Source of the DNA: Daucus carota subsp. sativus
Lineage: Eukaryota; Streptophyta; Magnoliopsida; Apiales; Apiaceae
Length of the DNA stretch: 64,000 nt
Assembly: GCF_001625215.2 (NCBI RefSeq)
Contig: NC_030385.2
Coordinates: 36,915,598 to 36,979,597 of the forward strand
Reading direction: 5' to 3'
Of this stretch, positions 24,334 to 37,780 are shown one piece after another; position 1 is the stretch's first letter, and every line of letters begins with the position of its first letter. The notes below the pieces were generated by a model, which saw nothing but the letters and a program-made list of their open reading frames with translations, made no database searches and had not been told where the DNA came from. The position numbers were made by a program, and so were the translations under genes.

Positions 24334-27300
24334 CTAATCTGTAGATGACTCGGAAGCGGTATCATCCATTGTCGAATTTGAGATAGTCTCCGATAGGCTT
24401 CCGGTCTCACTATCAGATGATACACATGGTCTTTCTTCGGTTGATTGGTTCAGGAACCAATACATAATGCTTGCTGTAAGCGTAAGGATCATCTTTTGAT
24501 TCACCTGGCATATATATTATGAAGTTTAAACTGAAATTGTCAGTACGAAATAATAGTAATCAAGTGTTGATTTTTACAAAGTTATACAGCAGAGCTTGAC
24601 ATGTAAAATGAATAAAACTCTAAATTTGAATGATACAGAATGTATAGTGGCAAAGTGAGAAATGTTACAACATTACCTCAATAATGTCTTCAGGAAGCAA
24701 AAATATAGAACATCCAAGCTTCCTTGCAATACTAATGATGTAGGTTGCATTCATCTTCTTCTCCTCCTCTACAAGAAATCAAAATTTGATATGATAGAAG
24801 GTTCATGTCCATCTTCTTGGCAAAGAAATCATAGATGGAAAAGCAATACCGTGACGACTGACGAGCATTTATGAATACATTTACACTGTGTTTGGAAACA
24901 TGAATTTCTTTCAAATTTTGGATTCCAAATGACATGATTTGAGGTGTCATTTCAAATTCTCAGCTTTATACTAGTATTTGAATGTCCTAGATTTCAAATG
25001 AAATTCAAATCCAACTTTATTTTTTAAATCAAATATGTCATTTAATCAAATCCAGAATATCTTTATGGTTATAGCTCCAGTGAGTATATTTCAGTTCCTT
25101 TACGAGTGAATTTTGGTAGCAAAAGTTCTACATTTCTAACTAATGTAACCATTATCGACATAGCATGATGCACAGATATATATTAACAATTTTTTTTGAC
25201 TGAACTTGATTGATAGCATAGGGAAGCATACCTGTTTCTCCTTTCGTAACAAGACTCCAGTTAACTACTCGAGGCTGTACAGCACTAAGGAGTTCAAGGA
25301 AGAAAATGCCGTCTGATAGACTTTTGTCCTGTAACAATGAAATCATTTATCAAGCAAGACCCAAAGAAGCAACAGGTAAAGTAAGCCAACTAAAAAAAGT
25401 AGGTCACGGACATCAATGATTTAACATTGCTCGCAAGTAACGTGTTTTTCATTATGGCTTGACACGTTAGCTAGATAAACTTCAACCATTTAGACAGAGG
25501 GTGTTCAGATATAAAAGCCACTGAATATAAAAACCACTGAACCATATAACTAATCCCCTGTTGTGAGCAAGGTAAGGTTCCGACCGGCGACCAATAAGGC
25601 TAGCAAAATAGGTGTGAAGAAAACACCTAATGCAAGCAGTAGGTAGTCAGTATCACTTGTAGTAGACAACTAGGGATCGTCATAAGCTTCACTACTAGTC
25701 TGAATTATCAAACTTATCTCTTGATCCCATAGTTGCCCTTCACTTCTTAAAAATATTGACCGGCGAAGATATAAATATATAATACCTTGAAATTCTTCAT
25801 AGAACTCTGGGTTCCTGAATTTCTCACTGTGGTATTAGCCCAATTTAAAATGTCCACATCATTGATTTCCTTTCCGTTTGAATGAAATCTTAAGTTCTTC
25901 AGAAGTTGAAGCATGTTACATCGCATAAGCTGCCACATGTAAGCTGAAAAAGAAGAGTAATAATGTCTTTACTCCGAGAAGCATACAACTAATATTGACA
26001 GGCTCCCTTTTCCAATGACATCAAGAAAAACACGTGACAGAACTTACCCAGTATCAATTTCTTATTTCCCTGCACAATATCATTTCCAGCAATATTAACC
26101 AGTGAAAACTTCAACTGTTTTCCGATTTTGACTACTTGGTTACAATTTTCTACTTTTCTGAATGGCAGCTTGATAGGGGGCTTAGTTGCCATCTTCCAAT
26201 TAACTATCCCTGGTGACACCTTATCAAGGGTTTCAAGGAGTACCCACCTGCAGAATAATAGAAACAAATCAATTCACATAGACTAGGAAAACTTAGCAAA
26301 TTAAAATTTCGGTATCCATTAAACTTAGCTTAAAATTTGTCAAAATAATTTGACTTTCAATTATATATTATTTGCACGGTCTTCTAATTTTGCACAGGTA
26401 GCTAACTATTACATTATTACTCATAATTGCAAATTCCAGTATCATATGAACTACAGAAAGCCTCAAGGTAAGTTTTCTATCAGTAGTACAACATAATTCA
26501 GTATAGATAATACTCACCCATTTCTAAGGTCTTCAAAGACATTGTTGATATAGGTTGAATGCCCAAAACTATTTATCCAGAAGCGAAATGCACTCTCTTC
26601 TCTAGATATCTGGGCGTCATCTGGTGAAACCTCAAGGAATGATATTTGTTTTGTTTGAGTTGAGAGTCCATTCCTGTAACACAAGTCATATGTTATTCTT
26701 CTTTTAGTGTAACCACATAACAACTTTTACACCAAACTGGTGAATATTATCAGAAAGCACTTGCAGTAACTAAGGATGCAACAATAGAAGGTTATTGACA
26801 TTACAAAAACTTGCACTAATTTCGATATAAGTTGCCGGTCATCACCTGTGCTGGAATATATGTGCCACAAATGCAAGGTTGAGATTAGGAGAACCTTCGA
26901 CAATATCTTTAGCTGTTAAATATCTTTTGCAACCCATTCTGTCAGCATGCTCAAGAACTAACTTTGCTCTTTGTAAAGGATCTTTGGCATTCAATGCTGA
27001 TGGATTACTGTGCTCAGGAGCAAGAACATTTAATAAGTGAGCATAGGCAACACCATCCTGCAAAGGATAGAGAACAACTTTCCAAGGTCAGTTATCTGAA
27101 CCATTAAATCTGAAAGCCTAACTAGAGCCAAGTAAATAGAGAAAACTATAATTGTTACTCATTTGGGAGCATATGCTATGCTAAAATTTATACTCGGGAT
27201 ACAGTCTTGCTAGAAGAAGAAAGAGTCCAGTCTTGCCTGGATATCTTTAAACCTTGAGCTCTTGTACAGTAGCACATTAGCATTTGCCAAAAAAATTTGA

Positions 27301-30260
27301 CTACCCAAATAATTATTTTTTTTGGTCACGTCCACAAAAATAAATTTTAAATGCATTAACAATGGGATCATTCTACTAAAGCAAAATAACTTTTCACCTT
27401 GACATCAGAAGAAAAGTTTGTCACTGTTTTCATGTATGCTGCTTTTTTTAGCTGAAAATTCATCCACCTAAGCAAAATCTTTTCCGGTGCCAGGCTCATT
27501 AGCTCCTCCATATCCTGTTAACTCAAATTTAACACAATATTATTAGCAAATGTTTTTTTGGGAAGTAGAAAGTAAAGCCTCTGAGGTAGAATGTATTTTT
27601 ACCTTGCTATCATCAACCAACTCCACCAATTGAGGTGTTTTCTTTAGATTGAGGTCCGCTAATAATTGTATCTGGAGTAGAAAATGAATAAATCTAAGTT
27701 TACAGTTACAATAAATTTCAGCAATCTAATCAGGTGGATAAATCCAACATCCACAATGTTCTAGCTAAAATTGTGAATTATATATACTTATAAGAAAAGA
27801 AAATATTGTAGCAGTGCCTTCTGTAATAACCTTGATAATTTGAGATATAACTCCTAGCACAAGATGCCTCTGTGAATAAGAAAAAGCAGAATTTTTAGAA
27901 AGATGCGGATAAAAGTATTTAAAAGCTACTGCAATCATTATTCGATAAGAAAAGGTCATAGGTTGATATCATGTAACTAAATATAATCAATGTTAAAGAC
28001 AAGAAGCATATGAATGAGGGACAACAGAGAATTGGGTTGGCTTAACTTTCACTCTCAACCTACAGTTATTTATTAAGGGATAGTTTCTTAGTCTTGCCTT
28101 TACAATTCAGTCGGTTGTACTAAAGCTATAATGTATGACAGCATAATAACAAGGAAATGATTTAAGCTTTCAGAGGTGGCTGCAGATAATTCTAAGAAAT
28201 GTAAGCTGATCAACCCAACTTGTCAGGAGCATTAGATTGGACATGAAGACAAAAGTTTGAACTATTCATGAACATGCCTTCAGAAATAAACATAGTTAGA
28301 GGTCTTAGACTGATACCTATATTCTAGTTAACTTTTAAGAAGGGAATGTATGCCACAAAAACTAGAAGTTGAACTTATTTAGTTCAGAAAGCAGACCCCA
28401 TACGCTTAACATTAAAAAAAGGTGCAACACACAGCACACTGCCTAACAGAATGGATGTATGCTTTACAACATTCAAGGCTGACCAACTGATTAAATTTTT
28501 TTAAGTAAATTGAATCATATATTTGATCCAAGTTGTTGGAGCAGTTGAAAGCGCAAACTGCACAGGTGCCCCCTTCGATAACACATCTTTTACCTTGAAA
28601 AACCTAATAATATGTGTAGTAAGAGATATTAAACTCAGAAGTATTTAAAGTCTATTGTCAAGAAGGAATAGCGGCAACAAAGTAGAACTTGCATAGTATC
28701 ATTATAATAAATTGTTTAGCAAACTGCTTAAAGATGCAGACACTACGAGCCATCAGGTGCTGACCACCAGGTAAGCATATCAGATTTATGAGCTAGGCAC
28801 TATTCACGAGTAAACATTGGTTATCAATACTGACTTTCAATAAAATCCACGCAACATGGCAGAGATAGCATTACAACAAAGTTGCAGAGTATCTTGATTT
28901 ATGTCATGTTAATTTATAGCATATGTCATACCCTTCCTTCAATGAAGTCTTGAGTCCCAATGTTGACTAGAGTACAACCGATTGCCTTCGCCGAGTTGAG
29001 GCAAAGAGTGTGATTTTCATTTCTTTCCCATGGATTGAGGGTTCTTTTTGTGTTAATTGCCCTTTCATCAATTGTGCCCGGAACAGCCACATTTATAAGC
29101 TTGCTGTATCCAACGAAATAAAATGTTTCAGATCACTCACCCAAATAAATATTAGTTTGCAACTTCTAGAATGTAAAATTGATGTGAGCATTGATGTCTG
29201 AATATGCTACACAGACCCATTCTTTTAACAATTATGATGATTTTTACCTAGTTTAGAAATTAATAACATATTAATTCTTATCAATTCCAAAATTTTAGCT
29301 AATAAAAAACTCTCACCAAATGAGAACTCCATCCTTGGCAAGCTCAAAAATGTCATTAGTCGAAGGATTTAATGGCAGGTACTTCTTTAGAAACTCATCT
29401 TCGCCAAGGTAATGATTGATATGTGCAACATAAGACGATTTTTCAGATTCACTAATGGTGTGAAGCAGGGTAGAAGTCGGGGATTTTAGGAATGCTGATG
29501 AATTTTTTGCTCCAACTCCTGTTTTCGTAGCTGCATGTGATTGGAGGTTCAAATAAACCTGTCATAACAGAACCATATAAGCAGACTTCTACATGAATGA
29601 TCAAATCGACATTTACAAAATTGATAAAGCCTACATATCTAGATAGATCAACAATCTGCTCAGCTAAATTAAAATCAATTGCAAATATTAATGAAGCTAT
29701 TTATATCAAAAAAATTAAATTAAAATTTCCGCAAGATTAATATCAGAAACATGTCAATATATCAAGAGAAAAAAGTGTTTGATTACCCGAAGAAAGAGTT
29801 CAAAATCAACGTTATCCTGCAAGCTCTTATACGACTGGTTCAGAAACAGAGCGATATCTTCTTCCGTCAAATTCTCTCCGATTTGTTTCATTCTCGACAT
29901 CTTCGATGGCAAATCCGCAAGTGTTAGGCCTCCACTTTCTCTCTTCAACGTCGAAAACTTTTACATACAACAAATGAATACAATTACTTCGTCAGTGAGG
30001 CTAATTACACACCAGATCGCGATCAATCGATTTTCAAACTACGATCAATCAACAAAAACACATATCTAGCTACTGATTTGTGTAGCTGGCATGTTCTCTA
30101 GTTCTTATTTGAGCACGAGTTAATATATAATTAAAAAAATGTGTACATATATTAAAAAGAAAAAAAGACTTACGTAAGTTCTTAGACTTCGAAGCTCGAC
30201 CTGAGTGAACTGATTCTGGAGCCATGGATCGGAAACAAGGACTCCGAAATAACCGGCCAT
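24334..30260 (-). CDS. Fimbrin (plastin-type actin-bundling protein), complete
   Basis: Fourteen exons splice in frame to about 660 aa: 30260-30174, 29957-29787, 29558-29317, 29103-28932, 27869-27831, 27671-27603, 27514-27398, 27057-26846, 26673-26518, 26247-26048, 25943-25786, 25328-25232, 24768-24677 and 24504-24334. The start [20 protein letters not shown] is the standard plant fimbrin N-terminus. An EF-hand-like region (residues about 1-90) precedes four calponin-homology domains in two actin-binding modules; diagnostic blocks are [58 protein letters not shown] and [19 protein letters not shown]. The tail is short and acidic/serine-rich. Fimbrins cross-link actin filaments in the cytoplasm. 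Length fits the family (about 650-715 aa). No frameshift was seen, so the gene looks functional. The 5' UTR lies upstream of 30260. Confidence 0.96.
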
Positions 30261-32370
30261 GTGAGCTCCGGCGAGTGTTTCTCTCACTAGAAAGATGAGG
30301 ACTCTCTAGAGAGATGAGAACTGCAAAACACAGAGGAGTGAGTTGAGTTGTTGAGATTGGAGATGTAGATAGAAAGGGAAGAAGAGTAACATACAATGGG
30401 GACGGAAGAGAGCTGTCAAAGAGTAGCTTTTTCAGATACAGAATATGATTATTATTAATGCTTGTGAATTCAAAATATGACCATTGTGTCCCCTCTCTTC
30501 CCTCCTCTCCAACCGCTGCTGTTTTTTTGAATTCAATGAAGATAAAGCTAACGGTAATTTCGGAGTATTTTAAATGCCTTCCTTTTTCTACTGTTGCCAT
30601 GTCGTGACTTCATTTAATTGATCAGGCTTCTCATGTATTTTTAAATCAATATCATCAATAAAATAGGGAGGGTTTTATTTTAAGTTTTTACTCCTATTTA
30701 TGACGTGAAACTTCAATGGCAGTCCGTGCAACTTCACGGTAACTAATTTACGAATCTTTATTACTACTACTATAATTTTGAAGATAATAATGGGGAAGGA
30801 ATCTCATTCGGGCATTGGGCATGCCTTCTAGCAAATTGCATAACCATTGAGCTTGTCTCAGGATTAATTATTAAATAAATCGCTTTCTCGCTCAAATATA
30901 GAATGATGTTCATAAAATTTTATCTCGTTTGAATTACTTAATTAAAATATTTAAAAATGAAAAAGTTGGCTTTTTCAAAATAAGAATGCTCATATTTTAA
31001 GTATTTCACTTTTTCTAACTAAATATATATACTAATCTTCATTTTTCAAATGAATTCAGCTTCTATGTTTGTAAATTTCTCTGAAATAATTTTCAGTTTT
31101 TATTATTTTATCATCACATTATTTTTGTACAACTTCACGGCAAGTCTCAATCAATTCATGTTATATTATTTTATAAAAGTGTTTATTTCAGCCTATTTTC
31201 GAAAAAAAAAATTATGAGCATGTAATGAACATTCAAGTGAGCAGTGCAAAATACACCAAAAATTAGCGAAACGAAGCAAGTGACCTGACTGATTATTAAT
31301 TTTGTTTATTGCTTATAGAGTTGCTGCGAATTTATTCGATAAATCTTATATTTTATCATTAGATCGCCTGAATTTGATCTGATTGTCAACAATGAATTTG
31401 AGATAATTTTTTTTTTTTGAAACCTGAATTTGAGATGTTTAAAAGTTAAAACTAAGCATAATGCATCTAAAATTTTAATTTAATAATAAACACATTTTAT
31501 ACGAGGTCGTGACCTTTCTATTGTAAAATAAGTCGAACATTTGCATTACTTGATGTTGAAAACACGATTGTATTATAATTCTTTGCAATATACTCTAAAG
31601 ACAAGCGTATATGTATCATGATGTGTTTGAGTGAAGTGCATATGCAACGTAACTTGAAAACTCAATCCAGAGTTTCACAGTTTGTACTGGAATTTGAATG
31701 AAGATGCGTGTATTTTAGGTTTCGGTGGGGTCACTTTTCTCACTCACTGGGAAAGAGTTTTAAGTGTCGTTTGATTCATTTTACAAATCAAACCATAGCC
31801 TCACGTGGTCAGAAGCTTAAAAGGCCTAAAAAAATGATAGTGGGGGGAGACAATCGAAAAGTTAGACGGTGCAATTGTGCTGGTCACTGGCCCAACTTGA
31901 AGATATGGTGGCCTTTAATCTCTAGGCTGTAGCTTTTCCAAGTGTAATCAGGTGCCTAATGAGCCTGTTTCACTGTTTAATCAAATTTAGGCCTGAAATT
32001 TCTCCTTGTTAAATATTTGGATTTTTATTTAAACATCTCCGAAACCGTCTCGAATACTGTTAGAAATTGAAATATGGAAACCCATTTTTGAAACTGTTTT
32101 TAATCTCGATTATATGACATATTCGGATATCTTTGCTGATCTGAAAACTAATTTCCCAGCATTATGATTGATTATCAATTATGATTAGCCATGAGCTAGC
32201 TTGTGACTAATGTTAACAGTTCAAGTTCTATCAAATAAAGAAGTAGGGACCAAGCTACACATGGAAGGGGACTTCCATTTCTTGATCTTGTCCTAATTTT
32301 GTTCCAATTTTCATCATTACTGTTACAAGTGCCTAGTGATTGGACATGGGCAAAAGGCATGATTCAACTA
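30261..32370. other. Fimbrin 5' flank and intergenic spacer
   Basis: The 5' UTR/promoter of fimbrin occupies the first few hundred bases. The rest is AT-rich and shows no coding signal. Confidence 0.45.
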
Positions 32371-32627
32371 CTCCCTCCGTCCCAAAATAGTTGTCACATT
32401 TGGTTTTGTGCCGGTCAAATTGACTAAAGTTTGATTAAAATTTATTAATATTTTATCAATTAACAAAATAAAAAAAATATGTCACCGGAAATAATTTTTA
32501 ATCTACTTTAATATGTAATTTTCAGTTTTTTAAAATAATGAATGATTGACTTATAATCATTGGTCAAAACTTAGTCAATTTGACCAACAAAAATAGAAAT
32601 ATGACAAGTATTTTGGGACGGAGGGAG
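32371..32627. mobile_element. Stowaway-like MITE 6
   Basis: CTCCCTCCGTCCCAAAATAG and ATTTTGGGACGGAGGGAG ends with TA flanks; 257 bp. Inner arms also pair (GTCAAATTGACTAAAGTTTGA against a matching right segment). Confidence 0.9.
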
Positions 32628-32725
32628 TAATATTTAAGACAGCTATCAGCTATGTAAGAAAAATCCATTTATATCTGCTTATGATTCAATTTACTCATAT
32701 TTCTTGTAATATTTATGACATACAA

Positions 32726-33020
32726 GTGCCTGTTTGGTTTCCAAAAGGAAGTTAAATGCTATGTAATTTGAAATTACTATGGAAATTATAATAAATGGGA
32801 AGTTAAAATTTGTGTTTGGTTGATAGATAGGTTTTAACTTCCTACAGTAAGTGCAAGTTACCAAGGGGGTCTAGGTCAATAACTTCGTATATTTTGTAGG
32901 TATTTAAAATTCCAAGGAACTTACACTTCCCCAATTGATGTCAACCAAACAGTTTCATCAAATACTACTTCCTAGGAACTTCTACTCCCCACATATCTAG
33001 ATGTCAACCAAACAAGCACT
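32726..33020. mobile_element. hAT-like MITE
   Basis: Inverted ends AGTGCCTGTTTGG and CCAAACAAGCACT match at 12 of 13 positions. About 295 bp, non-coding, with GGAAGTTAAA/AACTTCC motifs on both sides. A target duplication is not clear. Confidence 0.6.
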
Positions 33021-33590
33021 AAGTTACTTATTAATCGAATATTGTACAAGTTTAGATGATTAATAGGATAGGGAAAATTGTTTGACTGAGATAAAACACC
33101 CTAGTAATTTTTATGGATCTTTCTCAATAGATTGTCCTACTCATGACATCTAATTATTTAATTAGATAATTTACTCAATAGATGTCATATGGTTTAATTA
33201 TCTAATTGGTCACTGAGGTGAACTTAATATATCAAGTTGGTCCCTATTAAGCCCACTGAACTGAAAACGCTGGTCACTAAAGTCACCATAAATATCAAAC
33301 AAGTACCTTGAAATATGAGTTCAAGCATGAAAAATATTATTTATAGAGTTTTACTCATTATTTTTAAATGTTGCCACAACCAACTAAAAAGTTACGATTT
33401 CTAGTATTTATAATAATATATTTAGATTTATAATAAATAATAACTAAACTTGATAAAATCTAAATATATTATCATAAATATAAGAAATCATAATCTTTTA
33501 CTTGGTTGTGGTAACATTCAAAAATAATGTGTAAAATTCTATAAATAATTTTTTTACTGCTTAAATTCATATTTCAAGATACTTAGTTTG

Positions 33591-34645
33591 TCGCCTCATA
33601 ATACGTGCTCTGCTTGGACTCGTGGGTTCTTTACAAAGATCTTTACACTCCATCTCTCCATCAAAGATCAAACATCAGTCTCACAAGCAATCAAAGATGA
33701 TCAAAATCGGATCATCATCTACAATCTCACTCTCAACAATCACCCCTTGTTAATCCCTTGTCAACGCACCCAATTTATCAGGCTCCGTTCTGACTCGGTC
33801 GAGTCCGCTCAGTCCGCGATTCTCGCGCTTCTCAATCTCGCCGTCAAAGATGAAACGTATGCGTTTTGCGTTCATTTATTTTCCAGTTGAATGAATTTTT
33901 TTGTTTGATTATATTATGATTAATTGCTGTTGATTATAGTGATTTGTTTGATTTTAATTAAATTTTTTGTTTGATTTGTGCCTTGCTGAGTAATCGGTTG
34001 ATAATATGAGTTTATGATTTTGCGGTCGTGTGCGAGAGAGATGTCGTAGCAGTGGTGGCGGTGGCTGAGGGTTGTGGCGGCAGGTCTAGGGATCCACCTT
34101 CAGAAGGGAAAGCGTTAATTGTGCTTTAATTGAAGGCGTTATTTGTGTCTGATAAGTGAGGGCGTTATTTGGGCCTCATAAGTGAGGGCGTAAATCGTGC
34201 CTAATAATTGAGGATGTTAATTGTGCCTTGTTTAAAGGGTTTTAATGTGTCTTAATTAAGGACGTTAATATTTTATTAATTGTGCCTTAATTAAGAGTTT
34301 AATTGTCTCAATTATGAGTTATCATAATTGTGTATATATTTTGATCAGCACATGCATTTTATTAATTATGAATTATTGGATATTTTTTTATTTTTATAAT
34401 CTATGTAATCTAATACATATCGTCTAATTCATCTCATATTTTTCTTGTTTCCTTTGTTTTATTTTCAGGATTCTTGGAAGAAGACCGGTTTTTCTTTTCG
34501 GACATTAAAATTTTATTGTCTAAATTCCCCCGGTCATCTTGCATGTCCGACGGTTAGATAATAAGCTTTCTTGAATGAAAGAATTATCACAGTGAATTGC
34601 CGATTCTTATTTGTGAGATTTATTCTCATTTTCAAAAAAAAAAAA
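33591..34645 (+). mobile_element. Poly(A)-tailed retroposed fragment with a 15-bp target duplication
   Basis: AAGATACTTAGTTTG occurs directly before the insert (33576-33590) and directly after its A-run (34646-34660). The insert ends in about 13 A residues. A long target duplication plus a terminal A-tail is the hallmark of LINE-type reverse transcription at a nick. Near the 5' end, 33766-33858 reads FIRLRSDSVESAQSAILALL followed by NLAVKDE, resembling an armadillo repeat of U-box/ARM proteins. A possible intron follows (donor GTATGCG at 33859; acceptor TTTTCAG near 34469). The copy therefore looks like an unspliced or partly processed transcript, not an intact gene. No LINE ORF is present. 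Confidence 0.7.
34110..34315 (+). repeat. Degenerate minisatellite inside the retroposed fragment
   Basis: Units of roughly 27-30 bp with the core GAGGGCGTTATTTGTGCCT recur about seven times with growing divergence. The tract would lie in the putative intron of the source gene. Confidence 0.6.
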
Positions 34646-34776
34646 AAGATACTTAGTTTGATATTTATGATGACTTTAGCTAGTGACCATATTGATACCA
34701 TTTTCATTTCAGTGACCAACTTGATATATTAAACCCACTCCAGTGACCAATTTTATAATTAACCCCATCTCATATG

Positions 34777-36139
34777 TGTCTTTTATTAAGGCATCACTTG
34801 CATATTCTAAATTATATATTTATAAAAGAAAGTTAGTTTTCTACATTTCAACACATGTCTCATCTCGTCTCTCCCCTTCCCTTTAATACTATTTCAAACG
34901 TATTTTTGTTCTAATAATAACATATAATTATAAAACTTATTGTTGAATTCATATATTAAAATATTATCGTAAACTGCATTACACTATTTTTAATATATTT
35001 ATAGCGTATTTGCTATGATATTGTTGAACTTACTTTCGTGGGTACTTCCCGGAATGCTTACTAAACAACATCGACTGCATCAATTTTGTCTTCTTTTGGT
35101 ATATTTATTCTTTATTTTATTATTTTAATTGTCATATATCTGTCTGTAAAACTACTTTCAATTTCTATATAATTCTTGTTTAAATAATTTAAGACAAGCA
35201 CATACATATTTCTTGAGTATACTCGATATAAATCATCTTATTATTTGAAAAAACATGTCTCAGGTACCACTGATACTTGAAAAAATTCATATACAAGAAG
35301 AATTTGTATCGGAAAGAATTGAAAAATGTCATACGGAATGGCGGAGCATTTTAGAGGTAAAAGAACTTTGAAATATGAATTTGAATAGCACTTAAAAAAA
35401 AACATCTTATGGTGTATGCTGGTCTACGAACTACGATGATGTTTTTTAACATAATAGTAGAAAACATCTTCAGCTCAAGCTCCTTACAAAAATTTCAAAC
35501 AAACATTAAAGCTTTCACTAACACAATCACGGAAGTGTTAATGTTTTTTCACTGCGATTCCGGTGGAAAGATGGAATTCACGTATGTAGGACCAAGTTTG
35601 GTTTTCGATAGAACTGTTGTACTAAAAGCTCTATTACATGAAAATATAATTCTGTACCAAACCAACAAATGCTGTATTTATAATGTGCAGCCAGGTCGCA
35701 AAGTTCGTTAAAAAGAATTCTAATTTCTTTCTGCTTCACCGACGCACCAGGCATGGTGTCCTTAAAACCACAAGTCTGGATGACGAGGGATTAATGGAAA
35801 TATTAAACAGATATTTAAAATAATATACATTAACTATTAAATTATTATATCGGTTTCCATGTAATAATAATTAAATTATAAAAAGTTAATCAGCTGAGGA
35901 TTTTATAATAATTAATCGAATAAGTGATGATTGTAGAAACAGTGTCTATGAATGCAGAATTGCGAGTATAATCAGTGGGTTTGCAAATATATTTTGAAGT
36001 CCGATGTCCTCTTTCTGCTTAATGGGCTTGTGAAAGATATATTCAGGTCGAACAATTATATTGATGCTACCGGAAAATAATAATCTACTCGCTCTCACAA
36101 CACAAAATTGAATACACTTTCTATCTGAAGGATGACAAA
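34777..36139. other. Intergenic, no recognisable gene
   Basis: A 100-codon ORF (35409-35711) has no family match I recognise and no supporting splice structure. It could be a decayed gene or transposon fragment. Confidence 0.3.
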
Positions 36140-36472
36140 GAGCCTGTTCGGGTCGTCCAAAAATGGGGTTTTAAATTGTTTTTAACTCTAATCTGAAAAA
36201 TGTTTGCTTGCGTTATAAATTGGAATCCGACTTAAAATTAGAGATAAGTTTGAAATTGATTTAAAATCAGAAGTTAATTTTTAAAATCTTATATTATATA
36301 AAAATACTAATAAAACATAAATTAACTATAAATCATTTCATTTTTATTATTACACCTTTAATCACTCATAAGTTATTAATAAATCAAAATTACCAAACAG
36401 ATATTTTATAATCCCAACTTATCACATAAGTCATGTTAAGTCATAAATCATAAAATCAGCCAAACAAACTCA
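36140..36472. mobile_element. hAT-like MITE remnant
   Basis: The left end GAGCCTGTTCGGGT and the right end CAGCCAAACAAACTC are imperfect inverted repeats. The interior (CTTATAAGT-like, ACTTATCACATAAGTCATG) resembles other small hAT-like elements in the window. Confidence 0.4.
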
Positions 36473-36987
36473 CGGTGAATTCATCGTGATCGAGGCTTAG
36501 AGCCGGTTCTGTGTTTAGAGTCTGTTTGTGTCCGGTTTAAGCCGGTACTTAAAACAGCTTATAACTTTACATTAAAAAATATTTGTTTGTTTAATAAATT
36601 TTAACTTAAAGTCAGAAATAAGTATTTAAATTCTAATTCAAAAACTAATTTAAGTCACAAATTAGTTTGAGGTATTTTTTCAATAATTATTATTATTTTG
36701 ATAAAAGTTATCCACAAATAATATGGTATAGAGCGAATTTGCGATTGCAGTACGCAATAATACGAATATAAACGATAAGCAGTAAGCAACTTTTGGAATC
36801 AAAATGACGAGCCCATAACAAAAATTTAACGTTCAATCCAACCGATAATTGAAATATTAGCAAATTGTAATGTAAATGCGAACATAAGCGAAAAGAAAGA
36901 ATCGCACGTCGGAATTTACGAGGGTGTTGAAAAAACTCAAACATCGTTAAAAATTAACATTTTAGAAAAATCAATTATCGTTAGAAT

Positions 36988-37638
36988 AGGATTGTCAGTA
37001 GATCTTATTTGGATCGATGATCCACTTAATTTTATAAGATTCATATTCGGATCGGACTTCAGTCGGATTTTTATGACTGGATCCATATCCAGATCCGTAG
37101 AATCACGGAATTTCGGATGAAACCCCGATCTGATTATATTTATAAAAAAATCGCTTATGTTTAGCATGTACAACCATCTGCCTTATCATTTAATTGTTTT
37201 CTTTTGAAAAAATGATATGATTATTTATTGTTAATTACTATATAGTCCTATTCTATTTATTTTTAAGAGGCTTGCACTTTATTCTGATAATACCATGATT
37301 TTATAAGAAGCACACACATCTAAGACACATTTATATTGAAAAGATACGATATAATAGCATTCGGGAAAAAAGAGATCTAACACGATGATGCCAAATTTTT
37401 GAAGTTGCAGAAGCATGATATCTTGAAATTGATAATGACTTGTGCAAATTATAAAACAAACGAAAGATAGAAATTACTCGATAAATGAATATCATTATTA
37501 AATATATGATATATATGTATCTGTATTATACACACACATATAAGTCGGATAAAAATTTTTCTTATGGGATTTTTTTTGTTGATCCATATGTGATCGATTA
37601 GTTCATGGGTCGTGCCGGATATCCGATCCGACAGTCCT
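36988..37638. mobile_element. TIR element candidate
   Basis: The left end AGGATTGTCAG and the reverse complement of the right end, AGGACTGTCGG, match at 9 of 11 positions. Next to the ends are GGATC/GGATATCCGATCC words. About 651 bp with no intact ORF; target duplication not seen. Confidence 0.35.
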
Positions 37639-37780
37639 AATTGGATATATCTAAAATCTAAATAGACTTCAAACATGAATTACACATTTGGATCAACAAA
37701 TAGTATTCTAAATAAGTTAAAACGAACACAAGTTAATATTAAATTTGGTCGTGATCTATCAAAACAACCGAACACCAAAT

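Larger units (their letters stand above)
33192..34767. mobile_element. Foldback (MULE-like) element interrupted by a retroposed sequence
   Basis: The left arm (GTTTAATTATCTAATTGGTC through TTGATATTTATGGTGAC in reverse) pairs with the right arm ending at AATTAACCCCA. The arms extend well over 200 bp each, so the original element was about 506 bp and folded almost end to end. Flanking 9-mers TGTCATATG (33183-33191) and TCTCATATG (34768-34776) match at 8 of 9, consistent with a Mutator-type target duplication. The right arm is split by the insert at 33591-34645. Confidence 0.65.

Noticed and set aside
30070-30600. 176-codon ORF on the minus strand
   Set aside because: Overlaps fimbrin exon 1 in another frame plus its 5' flank; the real start [13 protein letters not shown] at 30260 explains the region.
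31708-31932. 74-codon plus-strand ORF
   Set aside because: Low-complexity context, no family resemblance; chance ORF.
35409-35711. 100-codon plus-strand ORF
   Set aside because: No recognisable domain, no splice partners, AT-rich surroundings; possible decayed transposon but not supported as a gene.
36080-36110. Helitron left end at TCTACTCGCTCTCAC
   Set aside because: Preceded by A and starts TC, but the rest does not resemble Helitron 5' ends, and unrelated TIR elements and a tandem repeat lie between it and the Rep/helicase gene.
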